Shown: one piece after another, positions 8,669 through 16,737 of the stretch
Position numbering within the stretch: the stretch's first letter is position 1
Layout of the letters: the number at the start of each line of letters is the position of its first letter
Source of the DNA: Actinomycetospora cinnamomea
Lineage (GTDB): Bacteria > Actinomycetota > Actinomycetes > Mycobacteriales > Pseudonocardiaceae
Direction: 5' to 3'
Assembly (NCBI RefSeq): GCF_003096675.1
Contig: NZ_QEKW01000001.1
Location: 62,001-126,000 of the forward strand
DNA: 64,000 nt
Notes under the pieces: model-generated
Databases searched by the model: none
What the model saw: the letters and a program-made list of their open reading frames with translations, nothing else
Told to the model about the DNA's origin: nothing
Position numbers and translations under genes: made by a program

Positions 8669-8675
8669 GGGCCGG

Positions 8676-9299
8676 CTAGTCGGGCGCCGGGTCCGGCACG
8701 ACGGCCAGGCCCGCGAGGAGCTGGTCGAACAGGACGAGCAGCTCCGCGCGCAGGGCCGCGTGCTGCTCCGGGGACGCCTGGCCGAGCAGCTGGCCGGCGC
8801 TCGACAGCATCCCCAGCACGACGGTGGGGTGCGACACCCCCGGCGGCCGGGCGAGGTAGCCCTCGCGGGCGAGGCCGTCGAGGACGCGGGCGATGAAGGC
8901 GTAGCCGTAGTCGGCCTCGCACTCGCGCCAGCGCTCCCACCCCAGCGCCAACGGGCCGTCCCGGAACACGATGCGTCCGTAGGTGGGTTCGGTGCAGGCG
9001 TCGAGGAACGTGCGCAGGGCCGCCCGGGCGCCGGCGAGGTGGTTGGGCGCGCCGTCGAGGGCGGCGCCCAGGCGCTCGTGGACCTCGGCCTCCCGGGCCG
9101 AGAAGACGGCCTCGAACAGGGCCGCCTTGCCGGCGAAGTGGTGGTAGACCGCGCCCTTGGTCATGCCGGCGACCGCGGCCACGTCGTCGATCGACGTCCC
9201 GGCGAAGCCCCGCTCGGCGAAGAGGGCCGTGGCCGCCTCGACCAGACCCGAGCGCGTCGCGGCCGTCGCCTCGGCGCGCGGGGAGGTCAGACGGGGCAC
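8676..9299 (-). CDS. TetR/AcrR family transcriptional regulator
   Basis: The 207-residue product has a TetR DNA-binding domain at residues 14-62 (LVEAATALFAERGFAGTSIDDVAAVAGMTKGAVYHHF). A C-terminal helical ligand domain follows and ends in LLVLFDQLLAGLAV. It starts at a GTG. No target gene is obvious: the upstream neighbour on the same strand is a hypothetical gene 39 nt away, and the decayed acyl-CoA dehydrogenase is about 660 nt downstream. The ligand is unknown. Confidence 0.9.
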   Translation of the reverse strand: MPRLTSPRAEATAATRSGLVEAATALFAERGFAGTSIDDVAAVAGMTKGAVYHHFAGKAALFEAVFSAREAEVHERLGAALDGAPNHLAGARAALRTFLDACTEPTYGRIVFRDGPLALGWERWRECEADYGYAFIARVLDGLAREGYLARPPGVSHPTVVLGMLSSAGQLLGQASPEQHAALRAELLVLFDQLLAGLAVVPDPAPD

Positions 9300-9338
9300 G
9301 GGGGAAGGGTAGGTGACGGGGGCGGGGTGCCGGAGGCC

Positions 9339-9683
9339 TCAGACGCGGGCGGTCGGGATCGCGGCGGCGGCCATGGCCGCGAGGGCGGCGGGGGTGGTCG
9401 CCCGCGGCCGCGGGGCGGGCACCACCGGGGCGGGCACCGCCGGTACGGGCCGATGGGGGACGAGGCCGCGGTAGGCCGCGGGCGGCGGATAGCCCCACGG
9501 CGTCCAGGTGTGGGCGTCACCCACGTGGCCGGCGGTCACGGCCACGGCCGCGTGGTGGGCGGCGTGGGCCCAGGTCGGCTCCAGCTCGGCGAGGTCGACG
9601 AGCCCGGCCGGCGGCTGCCACGGGACGGGAGCCGTCCAGCGCACGCGGTGGAGGTCGGCGGCGGGGTGCGGGGCGGGGCGCAT
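9339..9683 (-). CDS. Hypothetical Pro/Ala-rich protein
   Basis: A 114-residue reading frame with an AGGGA sequence 2-6 nt before its ATG. It is rich in Ala, Pro, His and Trp (WTAPVPWQPPAGLVDL, HTWTPWGYPPPAAYRGL) and has no membrane segment or recognised domain. It lies between a TetR gene and a repeat protein on the same strand. The composition is plausible for a real protein in this genome, but without homologues I cannot exclude a chance frame. Confidence 0.45.
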   Translation of the reverse strand: MRPAPHPAADLHRVRWTAPVPWQPPAGLVDLAELEPTWAHAAHHAAVAVTAGHVGDAHTWTPWGYPPPAAYRGLVPHRPVPAVPAPVVPAPRPRATTPAALAAMAAAAIPTARV

Positions 9684-9772
9684 GTCCCTGGGACGGCACG
9701 GCGCCCGCCGGTGGGTCCCGTCGTTCTCTGGCGGTTCCGTGAGAGAGGCCCACCCTCAGCGTTCGCAGCTCA

Positions 9773-10057
9773 TCACCGATCGTCGCCGGGAGATGTCTCG
9801 TCGGGCTCGACGTTCTCCCGCGCCTGGCGGGCACCCGGAGCCCGTTCCTCCTCGTAGATCTCCTCGGCGCGCTCGACCTCGTCCTGCGCCTGCCGGGCGG
9901 CCGGGGCCCGTTCCTCCTCGTAGATCTCCTCGGCGCGGTCGACGTTCTCCTGCGCCTGCCGGGCGGCCGGGGCCCGTTCCTCCTCGTAGATCTCCTCGGC
10001 GCGACGGGCGTTCTCCTGCGCGTGCTGTGCGGCGCGGGGCGCCTCCGGTTCGGTCAT
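9773..10057 (-). CDS. 22-residue tandem-repeat, charged coiled-coil protein
   Basis: This 94-residue protein consists almost entirely of three 22-residue repeats (residues 13-78) and a fourth partial one. The core of each unit is RAEEIYEEERAP followed by ARQAQ. The repeats are rich in Glu, Arg and Ala and should form a long amphipathic helix. It has no signal or membrane segment. The ATG at 10057 has a perfect GAGGAGG four bases upstream, which supports real expression. Function is unknown. The 72-nt gap from the zinc-finger/Asp23 gene suggests it could be the last cistron of that sigma-factor operon. Confidence 0.8.
   Translation of the reverse strand: MTEPEAPRAAQHAQENARRAEEIYEEERAPAARQAQENVDRAEEIYEEERAPAARQAQDEVERAEEIYEEERAPGARQARENVEPDETSPGDDR
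9824..10021 (-). repeat. Three in-frame 66-bp tandem repeats
   Basis: The coding sequence holds three 66-bp direct repeats. They are nearly identical at DNA level (for example CGTTCCTCCTCGTAGATCTC recurs in each), which points to recent expansion by slippage or unequal crossing-over. Copy number may differ between strains. Confidence 0.85.
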
Positions 10058-10129
10058 CGGCCCTCCTCGAACGACGAGACCGGGTTACCCCGTGGGGGCC
10101 GGGCGCGATGCCGGGACGACGGGGCCGCC

Positions 10130-10756
10130 TCACCCTTCCTGCGCCACGAACACGTCGTCGACGTGCACCAGCACCGCGACGGGTTCCAGTCCCGTGTGGG
10201 CGCGGATGCCCGCTTCCACCGTCGCCCGGATGCGCGCCCCCAGGGCCACGAGGTCCTCGCCGAGGTCGGCCGCGAGGGTGATCGCCACGACCGTCGAGCT
10301 GCCGACCACCCCGGCCGTCACCTCGGGCCCGCCGTCGAGGCTGGTCTCCGGGCCGTGGCCGGCCGCCACGAGGCGGCTCACCGCCACCCGTACCCCCGGC
10401 ACCCGGGAGGCGAGGTGGCGGGCCAGCGCCACGACCACCCGCGCGCTGATCCGGGTCCGGCCGCGCGGGCCCTCGATCCGCCCGTACTCCGGGTCCGACG
10501 CGATCCCCCGGATGCTGCGCAGCGCCTCGTCCAGCAGCCCCTCCGGGGCCCGCGGGCGGTGGGCCGACACGGCCCGCACCGGCGCCCAGAGCCGGTCGAA
10601 CTCGGCGAGCGCGGCCTGGCAGTGCGGGCAGTCGCGCTGGTGGGCGTCGAGCCGGCTCCCGGCCCCCTCGGCGACCTGCGCCACGAGGGCGTCCGTGTCG
10701 CGCCCGCAGGCCAGCCGCCTCCCGGTCACGGCGTCGGGGGTGCGCTCCTGGGTCAT
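10130..10756 (-). CDS. Zinc-finger anti-sigma / Asp23 fusion protein
   Basis: The 208-residue product joins two modules. Residues 20-60 carry an anti-sigma zinc-finger signature, His-x3-Cys-x2-Cys (HQRDCPHC). Residues 95-208 form an Asp23/Gls24 domain with the pattern ISARVVVALARHLASRVPGV through GIRAHTGLEPVAVLVHVDDV. Its ATG overlaps the stop of the ECF sigma gene by ATGA, the usual sigma/anti-sigma coupling. It has no transmembrane helix, unlike most zinc-finger anti-sigmas. The fusion suggests that the Asp23 domain is the sensing part and the finger holds the sigma factor. Start choice is firm. Confidence 0.85.
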   Translation of the reverse strand: MTQERTPDAVTGRRLACGRDTDALVAQVAEGAGSRLDAHQRDCPHCQAALAEFDRLWAPVRAVSAHRPRAPEGLLDEALRSIRGIASDPEYGRIEGPRGRTRISARVVVALARHLASRVPGVRVAVSRLVAAGHGPETSLDGGPEVTAGVVGSSTVVAITLAADLGEDLVALGARIRATVEAGIRAHTGLEPVAVLVHVDDVFVAQEG

Positions 10757-11334
10757 GTCCAGTCCTTCATCTCCGACATCAGCGTGGCGCGTGCCCGGGC
10801 CAGACGGCCCCGGACCGTAGCCTCCGTCGTCTTCGTGACCGCCGCTGCCTGGCGGTACGACAGTCCCTCGAGCTGCACCAGCACGAGCGGCACGCGCTGC
10901 TCGTCCGGCAGGGAGCTGATCGCCGCCAGCCCGGCCCGCAGCTCCTCCCCCGCCAGCACGCGCCGCTCCGGACCGGGCACGCCCGGGTGGGTGGTGTCGT
11001 CGAGGTCCCGGTGGGGGCGCTGGGCGCGGCGGTGGTTGAGGCACCGGTTGACCACCACGCGGTACAGCCACGTCGTGAACGCCGCGCTGCCGCCGAAGCC
11101 CGACAAGGCCGTCCAGAGCTGGATGACGACGTCCTGCGCGACGTCGTCGGCGTCGGCGGCGTTGCCGAGCATCCGCAGGGCGATGCGGTAGATCCGGTCC
11201 CGGTGCCGGCGGACCAGCTCCTCGTAGGCGCTCCGGTCGCCCTCGCGCGCCCGGCGCACGAGCCAGCGATCGGCCTGGTCGTCGGTCCCCGGCGAGGGGT
11301 CGTCAGGGCCGTGTTCTCGACCCTCGGTGGTCAC
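10753..11334 (-). CDS. ECF-type RNA polymerase sigma factor
   Basis: This 193-residue protein has sigma region 2 (YEELVRRHRDRIYRIALRML, ADDVAQDVVIQLW, FTTWLYRVVVNRCLN) and region 4 (LPDEQRVPLVLVQLEGLSYRQAAAV followed by TVRGRLARARATL). It has no C-terminal extension. The gene is coupled by ATGA to a zinc-finger/Asp23 fusion that is the likely anti-sigma factor. The next gene upstream is divergent and 306 nt away, so this gap should hold its own promoter. The regulon is probably linked to envelope stress. Confidence 0.92.
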   Translation of the reverse strand: MTTEGREHGPDDPSPGTDDQADRWLVRRAREGDRSAYEELVRRHRDRIYRIALRMLGNAADADDVAQDVVIQLWTALSGFGGSAAFTTWLYRVVVNRCLNHRRAQRPHRDLDDTTHPGVPGPERRVLAGEELRAGLAAISSLPDEQRVPLVLVQLEGLSYRQAAAVTKTTEATVRGRLARARATLMSEMKDWT

Positions 11335-11626
11335 CCGGGCAGCCTCCCACGATTCGGTCGTGCACGACCGATCGACGTCGCCGCCGGTGGCGACCGTCGC
11401 AGGCCATCATCCCGGCCGGGGTGGCCCGCGTCCCACGACGCGCCCGTCGGGTCGCAGCACGGCCGTTCGTGGGGCAGGAGCCCGCGGATCACGCGCTTCC
11501 GCCGCGCGGCCGGACGCCGACGCGAGGGGCACGTCCGGCAGCCCCGATGCCCGGTGGATCATGCCCGACGTGCCTCTCGCGGGCCGGACGCCCGTGGCCC
11601 GGCGGGCGCCGCGCCCGGAGCGCCCC
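11335..11626. other. Divergent intergenic region, sigma factor / DUF427
   Basis: About 300 nt between the divergent ECF sigma and DUF427 genes. Short reading frames here have no ribosome site or domain and look like chance. I could not identify an ECF-type promoter by eye. The promoter of the DUF427 gene lies at its right edge. Confidence 0.5.
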
Positions 11627-11632
11627 TAGCGT
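11627..11632 (+). promoter_or_regulatory. -10 element TAGCGT of a leaderless gene
   Basis: TAGCGT ends 8 nt before the GTG at 11641. There is no ribosome binding site in the spacer, so transcription should start at or next to the GTG. Confidence 0.6.
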
Positions 11633-11640
11633 CGCTGGCC

Positions 11641-12408
11641 GTGGAGCCCCTCGCCCCGACCGGTGTCCCCGGACCGGCGGTGCCCGCCGGTCACGTCGAG
11701 CCCTGCCCGCGGCGGGTGCGCGCCCGTCTCGACGGGCGGGTCGTGGTCGACACCACGGACGCGCGCTACCTGTGGGAGCACCCCTGGTACCCGCGCTGGA
11801 CGATCCCGGTGTCCGACGTCGACCCGGCGGTGCTGGTCGAGGACACCACCACGCGGACCGACGCGCACGGCAGCGTCCGCGACGTCGTCCTGCGCGGGGC
11901 CGCCGGCGACCGGCTTGCCGGGCACCGCTGGGTCGACGGTCCCCTGGCCGGCACCGTCGCCCTGCGGTGGGACGCGCTCGACGCGTGGTTCGAGGAGGAC
12001 GAGCAGGTCCGTGGGCACCCGCGCAGCCCCTACGTGCGGGTGGACGCGCTGCGCTCGCGACGTCACGTGCGGGTCGAGCTCGACGGGGTGGTGCTCGCGG
12101 AGTCCGACGCGCCGGTGCTGCTGTTCGAGACCGGGCTGCCGACGCGGGCCTACCTCGACCCCACCGCCGTCGACGCCTCCCGCCTCGAGCCCTCGGACAC
12201 CGTCACCGCCTGCCCCTACAAGGGCGTGACCAGCCGCTACTGGTCCGTGCGGACCCCGGTGGGCCGCTACGAGGACCTCGCCTGGTGCTACGACCATCCC
12301 GCCCCGGCCGTCGCCCGCATCGCCGGTCTCGTGGCGTTCTACGACGAGCGGGTGGACGTGGTCGTCGACGGCGTGACCCGTCCGAGGCCGCGGACGCACC
12401 TGGCGTGA
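11641..12408 (+). CDS. DUF427 domain-containing protein (two domains)
   Basis: This 255-residue protein has two tandem DUF427 beta-folds. The first covers residues 22-110 (RRVRARLDGRVVVDTTDARYLWEHPWYPRW). The second covers 140-245 (RRHVRVELDGVVLAESDAPVLLFETGLPTRAYLDP, CPYKGVTSRYWSV, DLAWCYDHPAPAVARIAGLVAFYDERVDVVVDG). The signatures CPYKG and FYDERV are diagnostic. The enzymatic role of the family is not established. The GTG start is leaderless. It is convergent with the HAD gene, with a 2-nt gap. Confidence 0.88.
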   Translation: MEPLAPTGVPGPAVPAGHVEPCPRRVRARLDGRVVVDTTDARYLWEHPWYPRWTIPVSDVDPAVLVEDTTTRTDAHGSVRDVVLRGAAGDRLAGHRWVDGPLAGTVALRWDALDAWFEEDEQVRGHPRSPYVRVDALRSRRHVRVELDGVVLAESDAPVLLFETGLPTRAYLDPTAVDASRLEPSDTVTACPYKGVTSRYWSVRTPVGRYEDLAWCYDHPAPAVARIAGLVAFYDERVDVVVDGVTRPRPRTHLA

Positions 12409-12410
12409 GC

Positions 12411-13207
12411 TCACGGGCAGCGGGCGAGCAACCAGGCGACGATCTCCTCCCCCGCCCGCAGTCCGGTCCCTGCGGTGACGGCGACGTGGTCGGCGCGCCA
12501 GCCCGCGGCGTGCAGGCGCCCGTCCACCGGCTGGATGCCGGCGTCGGCGGCGCGGAGCAGGTCGGCGTCGAGCGGGGAGTCGCCCGCGGCCAGGAGGCGG
12601 GTCGACCCGAGCCGGCGGCGGACCTCGTCGACCGCGCGGCCCTTGCCCAGACCCCGGGGCAGGACGTGCACCTCGGTCCCGTGCACGACGACCCGCCAGC
12701 CCCGGGCGTCGCACTCCGCCGCCAGTCCGGTGTGCCACGCGGCGGGCGCCGGGGCCCGCACCACGAGCAGCGCGCCGTCGACGTCGCGGACCGGCCCCGC
12801 CGCCCCGGGCGGCAGGCACGCGAGGTGCCGCGCGAGGACGTCGGCGACCTCCGCCCTAGGCGCCGCGTCAGCGAGGAGGCGTTCGATCCACGCCGCCCAC
12901 GCCGGATCGGGGACCCCGTCGACGAGCAGCACCCCGCCGCACGCGGCCACGACGTACCGCGGGGCGACCCCGAGGCGACGCCCGAGATCGAGGCGCGCGT
13001 ACTGCGCCGTCGACCGCGTCGTGGCCGGCACCCACACCGCCCGGCGGTCGAGCGCGGCGAGCGCGGCGGCGGTGCGGGGGGTCAGCATCGCGGTCGGCAC
13101 GCCCGCGCGCCCTCCAGGCAGAGGGCGGACCGCGGATCGACGGGCCCCGCGGCCCGCGCGGAGTGCACGACCGTCCGGTCGAGGTCCGTCGCGACGAGGG
13201 CGGTCAC
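12411..13207 (-). pseudogene. HAD-family phosphatase, frameshifted
   Basis: The reading begins at GTG 13207, overlapping the stop of the PRTase-StiP fusion by GTGA. It has the HAD motif I VATDLDRTV (Asp8 and Asp10). After about 35 codons it runs into a stop at 13082. The rest of the HAD fold continues in another frame from about 13105 (GVPTAMLTPRTAAALAALDRRAVWVPATTRS) to 12411, with motif III LGKGRAVDEV and motif IV LAAGDSPLDADLL. A single-base change in a GC-rich run near 13100-13110 explains it. It is either a true frameshift or an assembly error. HAD enzymes belong to this cassette. Confidence 0.8.
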
Positions 13208-15585
13208 GGGCGCCACGGACGCAGGACGCCCACGCAGCGGTACGGGGACGCGAGACCCGCGCACGGGTCCGGGAGCTCGCGGACCGGGACATCCCGCTCG
13301 CGGCACAGCACCCGCACCGGGTCGAGGTGGGCGCCGGCGTCGCGCGCGAGGAGCACCACGGCGGGGTCGCGGCGCAGCAGGGCCCGCAACGTCTCCCCCG
13401 CACCGGCCCGGAGCCGCCCGCCACCGAGCGGGCCCAGCTCGCGCGCCAGCGCGGCGAGGTAGCACGCACCGCGCCGGTCCGGCTCCCGCCCCGGACCGGC
13501 CGTCGGGGCGCTCGCGGGGAACCGGGCGCTGACGGCGTCGAGGAAGGCCCCGGTGCGGTCCTGCTCGGCGAGCTCCGCGTGGTACTTCGCGCCGTGCCAC
13601 GCGCCGGGTGCGAGCAGGTCCGCGCGGGCCACCGTGCGCGAGACCAGCCCGCACACCGTGGCGTTGAGGCACGCCTGGGGCACCAGGAGGTCCGCCCGCG
13701 TGCCGTACAGCGCGGTGGCGTGGGCGGGGTCGGCGAGGACCGCGACGGTGGGGTCGACCCGGTGGCCCGTCGCGCGCGCGTGCCGGGCGAGGTCGCCGGC
13801 CACCTCGTCGACGATGCCGCCCGTACCCGTCCAGCCGTCGACGAGCACGAGCGAGGCCGGGTCGTGGGCGGCGGTGAGCGCGTCCAGCGCCGCCCGGTCG
13901 AGGCCGCGACCGCGCAGGACGCTCATCGCGTAGTGCGGCAGCGCGACGCCCCGCACGCGCGACGCCCACCGCCGCACCAGCACCGCGACCGGCGTCCCCG
14001 CGCGCGCCAGCGACAGGAGGACCGCGCCGGCGCCGTGCCGGGCGAGGATCCGGTCGGCCAGGACCCCGACCGCCGCGGCCACCGCGTCGGCGCCCTCGGC
14101 GAGGACCCGGTCGACCACCTCCGCGTACGCCCGGCTCGGCGCCGTCTCGTGCGGCAGGGTCTCGGCGTAGTGCGCGCGACCGCTGCCGAGCGCCTCCTCG
14201 CGCCGGGCCCGCGACGTCTCGAGGGCGAGGCCCGAGAGGTCGCTGAGCAACCAGCCCACCTCGTCCGGGGCGAACGTCCCGAACTCCGGCGCGCGCCGCG
14301 CCGCCACCGCGCGCGGACGCCCGCACGGCGCCCGGCACGGCACCACCGCCTCGATCACCCGCCCGCACACGGCGCCCAACGCGGCGAGCAGCCCGTCGGG
14401 ACGGCGCAGGGCCGGGGTCCGGGCGACGCCGTCGACGACGAGCACGACGGTGTCGAAGTGGCCCGCGCCCGGCGCACCGAGACCGTAGGCGTAGCGCTCC
14501 GGGGCGTGGCCGAACGCCGTGTCGTGCGCGGCGAAAGCCAGCGCCGAACGCACCGGGTACCCCGGGAGGTCCCGCGCCACGAGCGGGGAGCGGCTGGTGG
14601 CGCCCACGGCGACGTCCAGCCCGCGGCCGGCGAGCGCCTCGGCGAGGCGCACGGGCAGGTGGTGCAGCTCCTCGGTGCCCAGCACGAGCACGCGGCCGGG
14701 CGCGGGTCCGAGGGCGTCCTCCACCGCCGCGGCGGCGCCGGGCACGGCGGCGTCGAGCGCCGCGCGGCCAGGGCGGTCGAGGCCGTGCCGCGCACCCTCC
14801 GACGCCCCGTCGAGGCCGAGGTGGACGGTGACCGGGGTCGCCGACCGGACCGCCGGACGGTCGGCCGTGTCCGGGATCCGCGCCAGGAGGCGGGCTGCGC
14901 GGTCGAGCACGTCCGCGGGCGGGACGAGGGCCGCCCGCGACAGGGCGACGACGTCGACCCGCACCCCCAGCTCGCGCGCCGCCTCGGCGAGCGCGACGTC
15001 CGGTCCCCGCAGGTCGGCGAGGGTGGCCACGACGTAGCGCCCGCGCGGGAGCACCGCGTGGAGGGCGTGCACCGTCGCCGCCGCCGTCCGGCCCGTGGAC
15101 AGCTCGTCGTCGACGAGCACCAGGGGCCGGTCGGGCGTCCAGCGCCCCGGGTCGTCGGGCAGGAGCACGTGACGCGGGGCGTGGCTGTGCTCCTCGTCGA
15201 CGGCGGCGAGGACCTGCGCGCCGGGCACGATCCGGCGGGTGGTGTGCACGACGTGCTCGGCGTCGAGGTCCTCGGCCAGGAGGTGGGCCAGGGCCGTCGC
15301 GTTCTCGGCGTACCCGAGCACGATCGGGTCGCCGCGGACCCCCGAGCCCGTGGCCAGGCAGTGCGCGACACGGCGGGCCAGGGCCACCGCCGCCGCGCGC
15401 ACCCGGCCGGGGTCGGCGGGGACGTGCTTGCCCAGCAGCGGGGAGACCGGCAGGTGGGCGCGACGCGGGTTGCGGCGCAGCGCGAGGCCCACCACCGCCC
15501 GCACCGGCTCGGCCTCCTCGTCCGGCCCGAGCTCGAGACCGAGGGCCTGCTGGACGACCTCGCCGGTCCACGGCTCGTCGATCAC
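13204..15585 (-). CDS. PRTase-TRSP-StiP-Pelota multidomain stress protein
   Basis: This 793-residue protein fuses four modules. Residues 1 to about 230 form an orotate-PRTase-like domain with the PRPP loop LVLVDDELSTGRTAA. Residues 250-375 form a TRSP-type domain (LVLGTEELHHLPVRLAEAL, then ATSRSPLVARDLPGYPVRSA). Residues 430-680 match StiP (FGTFAPDEVGWLLSDLSG, HYAETLPHE, VLLSLARAGTPVAVLVRRW). The last 100 residues resemble a Pelota/L7Ae RNA-binding domain (ETLRALLRRDPAVVLLARDAG). These modules occur as neighbours in ter-associated operons proposed to make a nucleoside-like metabolite. The GTG at 15585 follows AGGG; GTG 15648 is the longer alternative. Confidence 0.82.
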   Translation of the reverse strand: MIDEPWTGEVVQQALGLELGPDEEAEPVRAVVGLALRRNPRRAHLPVSPLLGKHVPADPGRVRAAAVALARRVAHCLATGSGVRGDPIVLGYAENATALAHLLAEDLDAEHVVHTTRRIVPGAQVLAAVDEEHSHAPRHVLLPDDPGRWTPDRPLVLVDDELSTGRTAAATVHALHAVLPRGRYVVATLADLRGPDVALAEAARELGVRVDVVALSRAALVPPADVLDRAARLLARIPDTADRPAVRSATPVTVHLGLDGASEGARHGLDRPGRAALDAAVPGAAAAVEDALGPAPGRVLVLGTEELHHLPVRLAEALAGRGLDVAVGATSRSPLVARDLPGYPVRSALAFAAHDTAFGHAPERYAYGLGAPGAGHFDTVVLVVDGVARTPALRRPDGLLAALGAVCGRVIEAVVPCRAPCGRPRAVAARRAPEFGTFAPDEVGWLLSDLSGLALETSRARREEALGSGRAHYAETLPHETAPSRAYAEVVDRVLAEGADAVAAAVGVLADRILARHGAGAVLLSLARAGTPVAVLVRRWASRVRGVALPHYAMSVLRGRGLDRAALDALTAAHDPASLVLVDGWTGTGGIVDEVAGDLARHARATGHRVDPTVAVLADPAHATALYGTRADLLVPQACLNATVCGLVSRTVARADLLAPGAWHGAKYHAELAEQDRTGAFLDAVSARFPASAPTAGPGREPDRRGACYLAALARELGPLGGGRLRAGAGETLRALLRRDPAVVLLARDAGAHLDPVRVLCRERDVPVRELPDPCAGLASPYRCVGVLRPWRP

Positions 15586-15693
15586 ATGCCCTTGATGCCA
15601 GAGCGGGCGACGGAGCACCACAGCTCGGCGGTCGCCCGATCGCGCCACCGGCGCGCTGTCGAGCGCGACACGCCGGGGAGCACGAGCCCATCA

Positions 15694-15732
15694 GGGTGAT
15701 CTCCCGGCCGAGGTGTCGCGTGGAGATCACCC
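15694..15732. promoter_or_regulatory. Perfect 11-bp inverted repeat between divergent genes
   Basis: GGGTGATCTCC (15694-15704) and GGAGATCACCC (15722-15732) are perfect inverted copies with a 17-nt spacer. The element sits between the PRTase-StiP gene (start 15585, minus) and the Pro/Glu-rich protein gene (start 15772, plus). No T-run follows, so an operator or paired half-sites is more likely than a terminator. Confidence 0.75.
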
Positions 15733-15771
15733 GGAGGGTAGACAGTCGGGCCGACGCAGACGGGGGGACCG

Positions 15772-16737
15772 ATGTCGTACGCCGCGACCATCGCGCGCGA
15801 GCCCGCACGCCGTCGGACACTCCTGCGCACGACGGGCTCCGTCATCACGACCGTGCTGTGCGCCGGCGCCCTGATGCTGCTCCTCGAGATCGAGGTCGCC
15901 GAGCCCGCGGCGCGGCCGGCCGCCACGGCGGCGCCCGAGGTCGTGCCGTTGCCCTACGGCGGCCAGCTCGACCGGCCGGACCCGGGTGACCTCGTCGGCC
16001 CGGGTGGCGCGCTGGGGCTCGGTCTGCTCGCCCTCGGCCTGCTCAACGCGCTGGTGTTCGCCGGCGCGGCGACGCTGGACGTGGTGCGGGCGCCCTCCCC
16101 CGCCGAGACCCGGCACCGGCTGCGCCACCGCACCGCGCCCGGTGCCGTGCCCGGCGGCCGGCGGGAGGTCGAGCGGACGGTCGTGGCGGCCCCCGCAGCC
16201 CCGGCCGCCTCGGACGGGCCGGTGGTCGGCGACCTCCCGGCGCTCCGCAGCGCACCGGGCCGCCCCGCCGCGGGGACCACCTACGCTCCGATCCCGATCC
16301 CCCGCGCTCCGGTGGACCCCGTGCCGGAGCCCCGGCCCGTCATCGAGGTCGCCCCGGAGCCGGAGCCGGAACCGGCTGCCGAGGTCGCCCCGGAACCGGA
16401 CGCGGCACCGGCGGCCGGAGCCGCCCCGGAGCCGGCGCCGGCACCCACCCCGGAGCCGGAGCCGGAGCCGGAGCCGATGCCGGAGCCGCTGCCGGACCCG
16501 GTCGCGGAGCCCGCCCCGGAGCCAGAGCCGGAGCCGGCCGCCGCGGCCCTGCCGGACCCGGTGCCCGAGCCCGCGCCCGCTGCTCCGCGCCGTCCCTCCC
16601 CCGTGCCGCGTGACGGCGGCGACGGCCGGCCCGCACCCGCGACCCGTCGCGGCACGGGGCCCTGGGGCTGGCGCCCCGCGCGCCCGGACCCGGTGCCGTG
16701 GCGCAACCCGCTGCCGGTGCCGGCCCTCGCGGGCTGA
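15772..16737 (+). CDS. Membrane protein with long Pro/Glu-rich tail
   Basis: The 321-residue product has one transmembrane helix at residues 22-43 and a second at 81-103. A tail of about 200 residues follows, dominated by EPEPEP and PAPEP stretches, with a basic C-terminus. The tail resembles TonB-like Pro/Glu spacers and probably spans cell-wall material or the cytoplasm as an extended rod. No enzymatic domain is seen. GGGGGGACCG stands before the ATG. The stop TGA abuts the TCA of the convergent serine hydrolase gene directly (0-nt gap). Confidence 0.75.
   Translation: MSYAATIAREPARRRTLLRTTGSVITTVLCAGALMLLLEIEVAEPAARPAATAAPEVVPLPYGGQLDRPDPGDLVGPGGALGLGLLALGLLNALVFAGAATLDVVRAPSPAETRHRLRHRTAPGAVPGGRREVERTVVAAPAAPAASDGPVVGDLPALRSAPGRPAAGTTYAPIPIPRAPVDPVPEPRPVIEVAPEPEPEPAAEVAPEPDAAPAAGAAPEPAPAPTPEPEPEPEPMPEPLPDPVAEPAPEPEPEPAAAALPDPVPEPAPAAPRRPSPVPRDGGDGRPAPATRRGTGPWGWRPARPDPVPWRNPLPVPALAG

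Noticed and set aside
11327-11629. 100-codon plus-strand gene before the DUF427 gene
   Set aside because: Composition is that of non-coding GC-rich DNA, and its start lies antisense within the sigma factor gene.
13082-15820. Long minus-strand reading frame of 912 codons
   Set aside because: It is an Arg/Pro/Ala-rich shadow of the PRTase-StiP gene. Only its last 40 codons, in the HAD start region, have protein-like content, and these are included in the HAD entry.
16320-16590. Minisatellite in the Pro/Glu-rich gene
   Set aside because: The DNA is a codon-level GAGCCG/GAGCCC repetition with many irregular changes. It reflects the protein composition rather than a defined unit.
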